DNA from: Pontiella sulfatireligans | GTDB lineage: Bacteria; Verrucomicrobiota; Kiritimatiellia; Kiritimatiellales; Pontiellaceae | Reading direction: 5' to 3' | DNA: 64,000 nt | NCBI RefSeq assembly: GCF_900890705.1 | Contig: NZ_CAAHFH010000001.1 | Coordinates: forward strand, 1,054,001 to 1,118,000 | Shown: positions 1 to 7,758 of the stretch, in pieces | Numbering within the stretch: the first letter of the stretch is position 1 | How the letters are laid out: every line of letters starts with the position of its first letter | Notes under the pieces: generated by a model | Told to the model about the DNA's origin: nothing | Seen by the model: the letters and a program-made list of their open reading frames with translations, nothing else | The model's database searches: none | Translations under genes and position numbers: made by a program

Positions 1-1307
1 TATTCCGGCAGACCTTCTTTGCGAGCGGCCGCGTCTTTCGGACCGCTCCATCCGCCGGAACCGGGATGGAGGCACAGCTTCCATTTGCCCTGCCGGATGG
101 AAAACTTTCCATTGATGGAATGGTGCACCACCGCATCGTGAACCGGCTTCGTGTTTTTGCCGAGCAATACAGGAAGAATGCTGACAGAATCCTCGCCCTC
201 GTTAGCGGCCAGTTTTTGTCCGGTTAGTTGGGCACAAGTGGCCAGCATATCGGTATGGCAGACCAACTCCTGATTTGTGGAACCGGCCTTCACCTTGCCC
301 GGCCAACGCACGACAAACGGTACGCGATGCCCGCCATCCCAGCCATCGGACTTGTAGCCGCGCAGGTGCGCACTCGGATAGTGGCCGTATTTTTTGATCA
401 GGTCGGCAGCATGGGCCGGCCCAGCCGAGCAGCCGTTATCGGAGGTAAAAAAGACCAGTGTGTTGTCGGCCATCCCCCTGTCTTCCAAGGCCTGGAGAAC
501 GCGACCAACCACATCGTCGGTTTCCATCAGGAAATCGCAATAGTCACCCATGCCGCTTTTACCGATCCAATCCTTGGAAGGGGCAATCGGGGTATGGGGG
601 GAGTTGAGGGCGAGATAGAGAAAAAACGGGTTATCCGTTCCGGCCTGTTCGCCGATATAGTTCACGGCACGGTTGCCGAGAAACTCCAGCACCTCGTTCT
701 TCGGCTTGTCAGCAATCACCCGATCATTCTCAACAAAGGTCTCTATGATCGCCGAATGGTGAAAGCCGATATAATAGTCGAAACCTCGCGTGATCGGACT
801 GTCCTCCACGCGTGTACCGACGGGCATGCCGGCATTCCATTTTTTCTTCTTGCTCCCCTGTACCCTTTCGCCGCCTTCATCGACGAAGTTATAAACCAAG
901 TGCCACTTGCCGATTGCGACCGTGTGGTATCCGGAACGCTTTAACAATGCGGGAACAGTCAGGCGATCCTCAGCGATCATCGGGGTTCCGTTATGATGCA
1001 CTACGCCGTTCTGCAGACGGGTGCGCCATGCGTAGCGCCCGGTCAGCACACCGTAGCGCGTCGGGGTGCAGACCGACGAGCCAGAGTGGGCATCGGTAAA
1101 GACCATGCCTTGCGAAGCCAGCTTGTCCACATGCGGCGTCGGCACCTTGCTCCGATCCGGATTTAAAGCATGTATTTCACCATATCCCAGATCATCGCAA
1201 ATGATATAGACGATGCTTGGCAGTCCTTCTACAGCAGCATGAACCAGAGAAGCCACAGCCCACAATACAACAGTGAATGCCCTGATTTCTTTTCTCGTAT
1301 TCATCAT
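1..1307 (-). CDS. Sulfatase (family S1, formylglycine type), 3' end beyond window
   Basis: Exported sulfatase, predicted to hydrolyse sulfate esters on a polysaccharide outside the cytoplasm. I read it directly on the minus strand: an ATG at 1307 (second ATG at 1304) opens a frame that stays open to position 1, so about 435 residues are seen and the C-terminus is missing. Residues 1-25 form a signal peptide. The metal-binding DD of the ICDDLGYGE segment follows at about 38-39, and the maturation motif CTPTR puts the formylglycine cysteine at C80. The GKWHL and TSDNG segments of the alkaline-phosphatase-like fold are present. The gene starts 17 bases after the stop of the next upstream sulfatase, so the two are probably co-transcribed. 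It closely resembles the sulfatase at 5980-7497 (shared ALNP and RYGVLTGRYAWR-type stretches), pointing to paralogy. The substrate is unknown. Confidence 0.93.
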   Translation of the reverse strand, partial: MMNTRKEIRAFTVVLWAVASLVHAAVEGLPSIVYIICDDLGYGEIHALNPDRSKVPTPHVDKLASQGMVFTDAHSGSSVCTPTRYGVLTGRYAWRTRLQNGVVHHNGTPMIAEDRLTVPALLKRSGYHTVAIGKWHLVYNFVDEGGERVQGSKKKKWNAGMPVGTRVEDSPITRGFDYYIGFHHSAIIETFVENDRVIADKPKNEVLEFLGNRAVNYIGEQAGTDNPFFLYLALNSPHTPIAPSKDWIGKSGMGDYCDFLMETDDVVGRVLQALEDRGMADNTLVFFTSDNGCSAGPAHAADLIKKYGHYPSAHLRGYKSDGWDGGHRVPFVVRWPGKVKAGSTNQELVCHTDMLATCAQLTGQKLAANEGEDSVSILPVLLGKNTKPVHDAVVHHSINGKFSIRQGKWKLCLHPGSGGWSGPKDAAARKEGLPE

Positions 1308-1324
1308 AAGCTCATCGATCCGAC

Positions 1325-2776
1325 CTATTCCGAAGGCCGTTCATTGTTTTTCCAGCCCTTACCGTCCAGCTTGGTGCAACGATATTTGGCATCCAATTCC
1401 GTCTGCGCCCCTTTGTCGCCCTGCTGCTTCATCCAGGCATCCAGCTTGGCGGCATGTTCTTTCAAGATGCCGCTATTTTCAGGATTCGCGGCCAGATTGT
1501 TGCGGCAGTAGGGATCGGCAATGATGTCGTACAGCTCTTCGGCCGGGCGGCGGATATAATTATCAATCAGGGCGCGGGCATTTTTATCCCCGTCGTTGGC
1601 GCGCTCCACCCATTCCCCAATATAGCCGGAAGCTTCCTTGCCATCGGCAATCCGACGAGTGGGCCCCACCGTGAATTTGCCTTCCGGCGTTAGGTTACGA
1701 ATGTAGCGGTAACGCTTCGAAACAACGGATCGCGTTCCATACGGCTCTTTGAATCCGTTCACGCCAACGGTCGTGTGCAGCGAATAGGAATAATCTTTAT
1801 GGGTCGTCGATTCGCCGATCAACACAGGGAGAAAGGAAAGCCCCTCGACTGCTTTCGGAATAGGAGCCCCTGCGACCTTAAGCAGCGTGGGCACCACGTC
1901 GCAGTATTCCACGATCGCATCGCTTTTGCTTCCGGCGGCGATTTTGCCCGGCCACCGCGCCACGAGTCCGCTGGCCACACCGTTTTCATAGGTGGTCCAT
2001 TTCCCGTAAGGAAACGAACTGCCCTGCTCCGTAGCAACCATGATCAGAGTTTTATCTTTTACGCCATACTTCGAAAGCATCGAAATGCACTCGCCAACCT
2101 GCCCGTCGAAATAAGTAATTTCCGCAAGATAGCGCGCATATTCTTCGCGCGTCTTCGGGGTATCGACCAGATTGGCCGGCATCTTGTGTTTTCCATTCCG
2201 ATACTGGGTGGCATCGCCCCGGTCATAGGGTCCGTGCGGCTCGTTGGACGTAGCGAAAATACAAAACGGCGTTCCCGATTCGGTGCATTCCTTCACGAAG
2301 GCATCGAACTCCGGATAACGCACGGGACGACTCAGCTCATCTTCCCCTTCGGGCATGGCGCCGTGTGCGCCGAAGTCGTCGATGTACTCAAACGGGAAGT
2401 TTTTTTTCGGGCCGACATGCACCTTGCCGATCAGCGCCACGCGGTACCCCTGCTCCTTCAAGTAGTGTGGAATGCTCTTAACGTCGGAATAAACAAACGT
2501 GTGGTTCGGGTAAGCGCCGCTTTTAACCGGATAAACACCGGTGTAAAGATTATTGCGCGTTGGCGAGCACATCGGCGCAGCCTGGTAGCAGCGCGAAAAA
2601 GTCATGCCTTCTGCCGCCAGTTTATTGATATGCGGCGTCTTGGCGGGGCCGCCATAGAGTTCCAGATCCCGGAACGTGCAGTCATCCGCCAGAATAAACA
2701 TCATGTTCGGCTGATTATCTGCAAAGGCCAGACAAGCCCCAAACAACAGACCGAATAGAATCGTCAATTTTTTCAT
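1325..2776 (-). CDS. Sulfatase (family S1), secreted
   Basis: Predicted secreted sulfatase of 483 residues. I chose the ATG at 2776 because an AAGGA ribosome site lies about 7 bases upstream and the protein then begins with a clean signal peptide (MKKLTILFGLLFGACLAFA). An in-frame ATG at 2782 and a longer open frame to 2824 exist, but the latter runs into the preceding gene. The FGly motif CSPTR places the modified cysteine at C70, and the ILADD metal-binding segment sits at about 28-32. It is shorter and more divergent than its neighbours after the motif; the GKVHV segment corresponds to the usual GKWH. It follows the esterase gene by 19 bases, consistent with an operon in which ester groups (acetyl and sulfate) are removed from one glycan. 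The exact sulfate position cannot be told. Confidence 0.92.
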   Translation of the reverse strand: MKKLTILFGLLFGACLAFADNQPNMMFILADDCTFRDLELYGGPAKTPHINKLAAEGMTFSRCYQAAPMCSPTRNNLYTGVYPVKSGAYPNHTFVYSDVKSIPHYLKEQGYRVALIGKVHVGPKKNFPFEYIDDFGAHGAMPEGEDELSRPVRYPEFDAFVKECTESGTPFCIFATSNEPHGPYDRGDATQYRNGKHKMPANLVDTPKTREEYARYLAEITYFDGQVGECISMLSKYGVKDKTLIMVATEQGSSFPYGKWTTYENGVASGLVARWPGKIAAGSKSDAIVEYCDVVPTLLKVAGAPIPKAVEGLSFLPVLIGESTTHKDYSYSLHTTVGVNGFKEPYGTRSVVSKRYRYIRNLTPEGKFTVGPTRRIADGKEASGYIGEWVERANDGDKNARALIDNYIRRPAEELYDIIADPYCRNNLAANPENSGILKEHAAKLDAWMKQQGDKGAQTELDAKYRCTKLDGKGWKNNERPSE

Positions 2777-2795
2777 CTTCATTTCCTTTTTGATT

Positions 2796-4364
2796 TCATG
2801 GCCGGATGACCAGCACCTTTCCATCGAGTTTACCCTCGGTTACGCAAGGCCAGTCATCGGTACGGAACGACGAGGCAGGAAGCCCCGCCTGGTTGTATAA
2901 ATTGCATCCTGCAGGATTGTCGGCCCAGGCATAGCGAACCGCAACCGGCTTATTCACATCCTTGGAATGGACCACAATCCTGTCGCTTTTAATATCGGCG
3001 TTGGCCGGATAAAACTTCCGGTCGGCGCCGGCCACCGCAAAGTTGGCCAGCGGCTCATCGGTAGCTTCAACTTCCAAACTGGTCGGGGAAATGCGCCTGC
3101 CAACCATTAAACCATCGGCATGGTCGAAGGAGAGATGGACCCTTTTCCCTTTGATCTTCATTTCGCGAAAGAGCGGACTGTTGCATTCAATTTGTTTTCC
3201 ATAATCTTTTGCCAGAGCAATCCGCGCCAGGCGATCACCGGGCAGCTGTTTGTTTTTCGGGTGTATGTTGCCCTCTTGATCGGAATCAATGATGACGGCC
3301 ATTTCCAGTAGCGGATCATTTTGCACAGTAAGTAACTGCGCCTCGCGCAATTCAGCATAGATGCTTTCACCACCGGATGGCGCGGTATCTTTTCCAATGT
3401 CTGGAAGCTGGACTACATAAAACTTAAAGTCGTCCTGCTCGAATCGTTCGCGCCATTCTTCGATCATGGCCGGGAAGAGCATGCGGTATTGGTGAGCGCG
3501 TTCGCGGTTGGCTTCCCCCTGATACCAGACAACGCCTTTGATGGCGAAGGGGAAGAGCGGGTGGAGCATGGTGTTGTAGCAGCAGGCGGGATAAGTCCGC
3601 GATTCCGAGGGTTGGATGGTATCGGGATCCTTGACGGATTTATGGATCACTTTTGCACGCACAGCAGGATCCTCCCAGCCAGCCTCCACCTCGCGCCACT
3701 TCTTTACCGCCGGGGCGAACAATTCGCTTGCGATCGTTTCATTTGAAACCCAGCACTCGACACTTGAACTGCCCTTTGCGCATTCGATCAAGCCGATCGG
3801 AACACCGCTTTCCGTATGAATGCGCTGACCAAAAAGAAAACCGACGGCGGAAAAAGTGGCGGTGGTTTCCGGAGCGGCGACCTTCCAGCTCGCGTCGAAC
3901 CCTTTGCTGGGCGAAGAAACCATCTGCCGCCCCGGCACTTCCAGCAGGCGCAATGACGGATGCCCAGCAGACTGTAGCAGAGCTTCGGAATCCAGCGTGT
4001 TTTTAAGCGTAAACTCCATATTGGACTGCCCACTGCAAAGCCAGACATCGCCCACAAGGACGTCGGAAACCTGAAACTTGAAATCTGAAACTTGAGAGGT
4101 GACGATGAGTTTCCAAGGTTTTGAAGATGCGGGCATGGGATTGAGCAGAATCTTCCAATGGTTTGCAGCATCTGCCAAGGCCGTTTTTTTCTGCCCTGCA
4201 AATTCAATCGTGATTTTTTCTCCGGGTTCCGCCGTGCCCCAGACCGGCACCGGCTTGCCGCGCTGCAGCACCATGTGGTCGCTGAACACCGAGGCCAACT
4301 GAACATCGCCGACCACAACACCGCAAACGGCCATGCAAACCGCCATCAGAATTTGTTTTTTCAT
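2796..4364 (-). CDS. Sialate O-acetylesterase-type SGNH esterase
   Basis: Secreted carbohydrate acetylesterase of 522 residues, of the family that includes sialate 9-O-acetylesterase; in bacteria such proteins act on many acetylated glycans, so sialic acid need not be the substrate. The N-terminal beta-rich part carries the family hallmark FSDHMVLQRGKPVPVWG (about 27-43). The catalytic serine lies in CSGQSNMEF (S114), and GVVWYQGEAN near residue 290 belongs to the same hydrolase core. I chose ATG 4364, which has an AAGGG site 6-8 bases upstream and gives a clean signal peptide; the frame stays open to 4403. Just before the core, residues 90-101 are encoded by a short direct repeat that looks inserted (separate entry). 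It lies between two sulfatases with gaps of about 20 bases or less, suggesting joint de-esterification. Confidence 0.9.
   Translation of the reverse strand: MKKQILMAVCMAVCGVVVGDVQLASVFSDHMVLQRGKPVPVWGTAEPGEKITIEFAGQKKTALADAANHWKILLNPMPASSKPWKLIVTSQVSDFKFQVSDVLVGDVWLCSGQSNMEFTLKNTLDSEALLQSAGHPSLRLLEVPGRQMVSSPSKGFDASWKVAAPETTATFSAVGFLFGQRIHTESGVPIGLIECAKGSSSVECWVSNETIASELFAPAVKKWREVEAGWEDPAVRAKVIHKSVKDPDTIQPSESRTYPACCYNTMLHPLFPFAIKGVVWYQGEANRERAHQYRMLFPAMIEEWRERFEQDDFKFYVVQLPDIGKDTAPSGGESIYAELREAQLLTVQNDPLLEMAVIIDSDQEGNIHPKNKQLPGDRLARIALAKDYGKQIECNSPLFREMKIKGKRVHLSFDHADGLMVGRRISPTSLEVEATDEPLANFAVAGADRKFYPANADIKSDRIVVHSKDVNKPVAVRYAWADNPAGCNLYNQAGLPASSFRTDDWPCVTEGKLDGKVLVIRP
4071..4096. repeat. 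Short tandem repeat inside the esterase gene
   Basis: Two copies of the decamer ctgaaacttg (4071-4080 and 4085-4094) stand side by side and are preceded by a related ggaaacctgaaac stretch. Translated in the esterase frame they give SQVSDFKFQVSD, residues 90-101, where related esterases run straight from the N-terminal sheet into the DVLVGDVWLCSGQSNM core. The stretch reads as an in-frame low-complexity insertion; this is inference from expected family layout. Confidence 0.6.
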
Positions 4365-4383
4365 GTGTGCCCTTTTCATTGGC

Positions 4384-5976
4384 CTATTTTTTTCCAGCAG
4401 CAATTTTTGCTTCCTGCACTGCGCGTTCTTTCATCGCAAATTCACGTTCGGTTTTTTTGTTTATAATCTTGGTGTGGTCCTTGTACTTTTTGCTCCAGCC
4501 CTTGTTTTTGCCTTGGGCGTGCAGTTCGAGCGTGCGGCGACCCTCTGCGCTGTCGGAGCGAATGGGTCGTTCCGCATCGACCCCGTCGAGAAAGGCGTCC
4601 AGTTTTTTGGCGAGCTGCTGAACGGTTTCCGGATTCGTGTCGCAAAGATCGATCTGCTCACCGGGATCCTCTTCGAGATTGAAAAGCGCGTAGGCCCCCT
4701 CTTCATCATTGTAGTAACGCACCAACTTGAAGCCATCATCGATGATGACCGAGTGCGGGCTGCTGGCGTGCGTGTAGTGCGGATGGTGGAAATAGAGCGG
4801 GCGTTCCGGAAGGCAAAGGCCTTCCTTCCCCTTGGTAAATTCGCCCATCAGCGACAGCCCGTCCATATGCTGCTCGGGGTTCGGCGGCAGGCAGGCGGCC
4901 TGCAGAAGGGTCGGATAAAGATCTGTTCCGATCACACGCGTGTCATTGATCTGGCCCGGTTCGATGCGGCCCCTCCAGTTTGCAATGAACGGTACGCGAT
5001 AGGCGCCTTCGTGCGAAAAGCTTTTGCCTCCCATCAAGGGATAGTTGGAGGTAACTTCTTTCCAGGTCAACCCCCCGTTATCGGCGGTAAAAATGACAAG
5101 CGTGTTTTCAAGCATTCCCAGTTTTTCAAGTTGATCCATGATCTGCCCGACAGAATCATCCATGCTCTCAACCATCGAAGCATAGTCGCAGTTGTCCTGG
5201 TCGGTCTTGATGGTTTTAAGGCGTTCGGCATACTGTTCCGGCAATCCCTTTTTGGGCACGACCGGCCCATGTACCAAATAATGGCACAGGTGGAGGAGGA
5301 AGGGCTTCCCGTCCTTCGCTTGTTTCCCCATGAACTCGCAAGCCTGGTCGGTCATGATCTCAGAAAGATAATCGCCGGGCTTGGCCTTCGGCAGGCCCAC
5401 CATCTGGTCGACATCACTCTGGGTCAGGTAATGCGGATAGAGTCCTCCATCCCTCTTGGGGAAAAAAGCATGCACCTCGTCGTAGCCGCGATCCTGTGGA
5501 GCGTAGCCGGACTTACTGCCGCAGTGCCACTTCCCAAGGAAGCAGGTTTTATATCCGGCCTCCTGGAGTTGCTCGGCAAAGACGGTTTCCGTGCTGGGAA
5601 CCACATGCCGATCCTTCGCTTCTATACAGGTGTTGCCCACGCCCAGCGCCTTGCTTTGCGTCCAGAGAGAATCGTCCGAGCCGCCGCCGGAGATACTGGT
5701 GTATTTTGTGCGGGCGGGAAATTTTCCGGTTAGTACCGCACCGCGGGAGGGGGCACAGAGCGGCGCAGCTGCGTAACTGCGGGTGAAGCGGATGCCTTGA
5801 GCGGCCAGACGGTCGATGTTCGGAGTTTTGTAAAACGTGCTGCCGGCGCAACCAATATCCTTCCAGCCCAGATCGTCCATGTAGATGAGCACAATATTCG
5901 GTTTTTCTGTCGCGGCTTGAATGCCCGAGGCCAGCGCTGCAATAAGCACTGCAGTCATAATCGTAGTTTTCTTCAT
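4384..5976 (-). CDS. Sulfatase (family S1), secreted
   Basis: Predicted secreted sulfatase of 530 residues, normal length for a single-domain S1 enzyme. The signal peptide spans about residues 1-21. The metal-binding DD is in YMDDLGWKD at 33-34, and the FGly motif CAPSR gives C74. The GKWHCGSKSG segment and the FTADNGG segment complete the active site. The tail after about 470 is rich in lysine and charged residues. An AAGG-type ribosome site precedes the ATG at 5976. The start lies only 3 bases downstream of the preceding sulfatase stop (5980), and its own end overlaps the esterase's longest open frame, so the four genes from 7497 downward probably form one transcript. The substrate cannot be assigned. 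Confidence 0.94.
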   Translation of the reverse strand: MKKTTIMTAVLIAALASGIQAATEKPNIVLIYMDDLGWKDIGCAGSTFYKTPNIDRLAAQGIRFTRSYAAAPLCAPSRGAVLTGKFPARTKYTSISGGGSDDSLWTQSKALGVGNTCIEAKDRHVVPSTETVFAEQLQEAGYKTCFLGKWHCGSKSGYAPQDRGYDEVHAFFPKRDGGLYPHYLTQSDVDQMVGLPKAKPGDYLSEIMTDQACEFMGKQAKDGKPFLLHLCHYLVHGPVVPKKGLPEQYAERLKTIKTDQDNCDYASMVESMDDSVGQIMDQLEKLGMLENTLVIFTADNGGLTWKEVTSNYPLMGGKSFSHEGAYRVPFIANWRGRIEPGQINDTRVIGTDLYPTLLQAACLPPNPEQHMDGLSLMGEFTKGKEGLCLPERPLYFHHPHYTHASSPHSVIIDDGFKLVRYYNDEEGAYALFNLEEDPGEQIDLCDTNPETVQQLAKKLDAFLDGVDAERPIRSDSAEGRRTLELHAQGKNKGWSKKYKDHTKIINKKTEREFAMKERAVQEAKIAAGKK

Positions 5977-5979
5977 TGT

Positions 5980-7497
5980 TTATTTACCTTTGTGTAAATG
6001 TTTCTTGTAGAGATCGATTTCAGCATCGTTCCTGAGCGGCTTGCCCGGCGTTGTCCTGCCCCGCGCCACACTGGAGACTAGTTTTTCGGTCATTAGTTGG
6101 ACACGCTCGGGGTGTATATTCGCTAAATTAGTGGTTTCAGCCACATCGTCTCCCAGATTATAGAGCTGCACCATGGGGTCACCGCGCTGGATGGCCTCGG
6201 CATCAGACGGCCCGCCGCCGAACCCCTGCCCGTTGCCCGGAGCAAGAATCAGCTTATAGGGTCCATCGCGCAATGCAAATTCGCCATAGTAGTTGTGCAG
6301 AATCAGCGTCTCGCGCGGTGGAGCCGCCTGCGGTTCCTTCAGCAGCGGAAGAAAGCTGATGCTGTCCACCCCGGCTGATGCAGGCATTTCGATGCCCAAC
6401 ACGTCGGCCACCGTGGCCATATAGTCAATCTGACAGACCATCTGATCACAAACGGAACCGGCCGGCACCACACCGGGCCAGCGGACGATAAACGGTACGC
6501 GGGTTCCGCCTTCAAAGTTGGAGCCTTTATGGCCGCGCAGCTTACCGCTGGTATAGTGGCCTAACTCCTTGGCCAGCTTTATCGATTTGGATGGCCCGCT
6601 CGAGCAGCCGTTATCGCTCGAAAAGAAAACAAGCGTATTCTGATCCAGCCCGCTTTTTTCCAATGCCTGGAGAACCTGCCCGACCGTGTGATCCGTTTCG
6701 AGCACGAAGTCGCAGTAGGCCCCCATCCCGCTTTTTCCCTGCCACGCCTTGGAAGGCACGATCGGCGTGTGCGGCGAGGTGAGCCCGAAATAGAGGAAGA
6801 ATGGGTTTTTGTCGGAAGCACGTTCATCAAAATAATCCGCAGCCTTACCGGCCATCGTCGAAAGCATCGCCTCCGGGTCCCAGCCCGGCACCAACGGCCC
6901 GCCGCGTCCGCCGCGCGGATCGGGTTTGCTGTTCTCCGTTGGCATCGCGGTCAGCCGATCGTTTTCAATCCAGGCAAACGGCGGAAAATCCGGCACGTCG
7001 GGGCCAAAGTAATAGTCGTAGCCGTGATCGACCGGTCCGCCCCGCACCGGTTCGTCAAAAACATAGCTGCCATCCCGCTTCTGCCAATCCCAGCCTAGGT
7101 GCCACTTGCCGATAGCCGCCGTCAGGTATCCCTTCGTTCTGACCAGTTCCGGCATGGTGATGCGCTCCGGATTGAGGAGATTTTCGCCCCAGGGGTTCAA
7201 CACGCCCTTCTGCAGTTTGCTACGCCAGGAATAACGGCCGGTCAGCATGCTGTAGCGCGAGGGTGTGCAGACCGCCGAGCTGCTGTGCCCATCCGTGAAC
7301 ACCATGCCATCGCGGGCAAGCGAGTCGATGGCGGGCGTTTCCAGCTTGCACCGCTCAGGATTGAGCGCCTTCACTTCGCCATAACCCAGGTCATCTGCAT
7401 AAATGATCACAATATTGGGCGATTGAGCAGAAACATAGCCTGTTCCCAACAACAGCAAACCCAGCCCGAAACCACACACCACGCGTTTCCTTTTCAT
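5980..7497 (-). CDS. Sulfatase (family S1), secreted
   Basis: Predicted secreted sulfatase of 505 residues. The signal peptide ends near A24. IIYADDLGYGEV supplies the metal ligands, CTPSR gives the formylglycine residue C77, and GKWHLGWDW and FSSDNGC mark the remaining active-site strands. The RYSMLTGRYSWRSKLQ stretch after the motif and the ALNPER insertion before it are shared with the sulfatases at 1-1307 and 35199-36740, so these three form a subfamily in this window. It is the first gene of the leftward cluster and faces the divergent alpha-galactosidase-like gene across a 261-base region that should hold both promoters. Confidence 0.94.
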   Translation of the reverse strand: MKRKRVVCGFGLGLLLLGTGYVSAQSPNIVIIYADDLGYGEVKALNPERCKLETPAIDSLARDGMVFTDGHSSSAVCTPSRYSMLTGRYSWRSKLQKGVLNPWGENLLNPERITMPELVRTKGYLTAAIGKWHLGWDWQKRDGSYVFDEPVRGGPVDHGYDYYFGPDVPDFPPFAWIENDRLTAMPTENSKPDPRGGRGGPLVPGWDPEAMLSTMAGKAADYFDERASDKNPFFLYFGLTSPHTPIVPSKAWQGKSGMGAYCDFVLETDHTVGQVLQALEKSGLDQNTLVFFSSDNGCSSGPSKSIKLAKELGHYTSGKLRGHKGSNFEGGTRVPFIVRWPGVVPAGSVCDQMVCQIDYMATVADVLGIEMPASAGVDSISFLPLLKEPQAAPPRETLILHNYYGEFALRDGPYKLILAPGNGQGFGGGPSDAEAIQRGDPMVQLYNLGDDVAETTNLANIHPERVQLMTEKLVSSVARGRTTPGKPLRNDAEIDLYKKHLHKGK

Positions 7498-7758
7498 GCA
7501 TTTTCCCCGTTACCGCTTCCCGACCACCCACAAAGCGGGATTATGACATTTAATAAACCCACGCAAGATACCTTAGCCAAAGAGCTCAGGAGCACAATAA
7601 TAAAACGGTATATTTCATTCTTTTTGGACGGAGTTTCTGCGTAATCTGCATGTGTTGTTCAAAAACAGACAAACCTTATCTAAATAGGCCATACTTATCG
7701 CTTTACTCGCAGGATATACTGTTTTATTTGATAGAGCGTCATTAAACGGAGAATCAGA
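7498..7758. promoter_or_regulatory. Divergent intergenic region, probable promoters
   Basis: This 261-base AT-rich stretch separates the leftward sulfatase cluster from the rightward GH-D gene and holds no convincing ORF. For the plus-strand gene a candidate promoter is TTGTTC (7655-7660), a 16-base spacer and TATCTA (7677-7682), with a GGAGA ribosome site just before the ATG at 7759. Promoter consensus for this phylum is poorly known, so the boxes are tentative. Confidence 0.35.

Noticed and set aside
228..944. Open plus-strand frame of 238 codons at the left end
   Set aside because: It lies wholly opposite the sulfatase read on the minus strand (1-1307), which has signal peptide, FGly motif and all family motifs; the plus frame has no recognisable features.
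4333..5733. Long plus-strand frame (466 codons) opposite the sulfatase at 4384-5976
   Set aside because: Antisense shadow of a clear sulfatase; no ribosome site or domain, and its composition mirrors the opposite strand.
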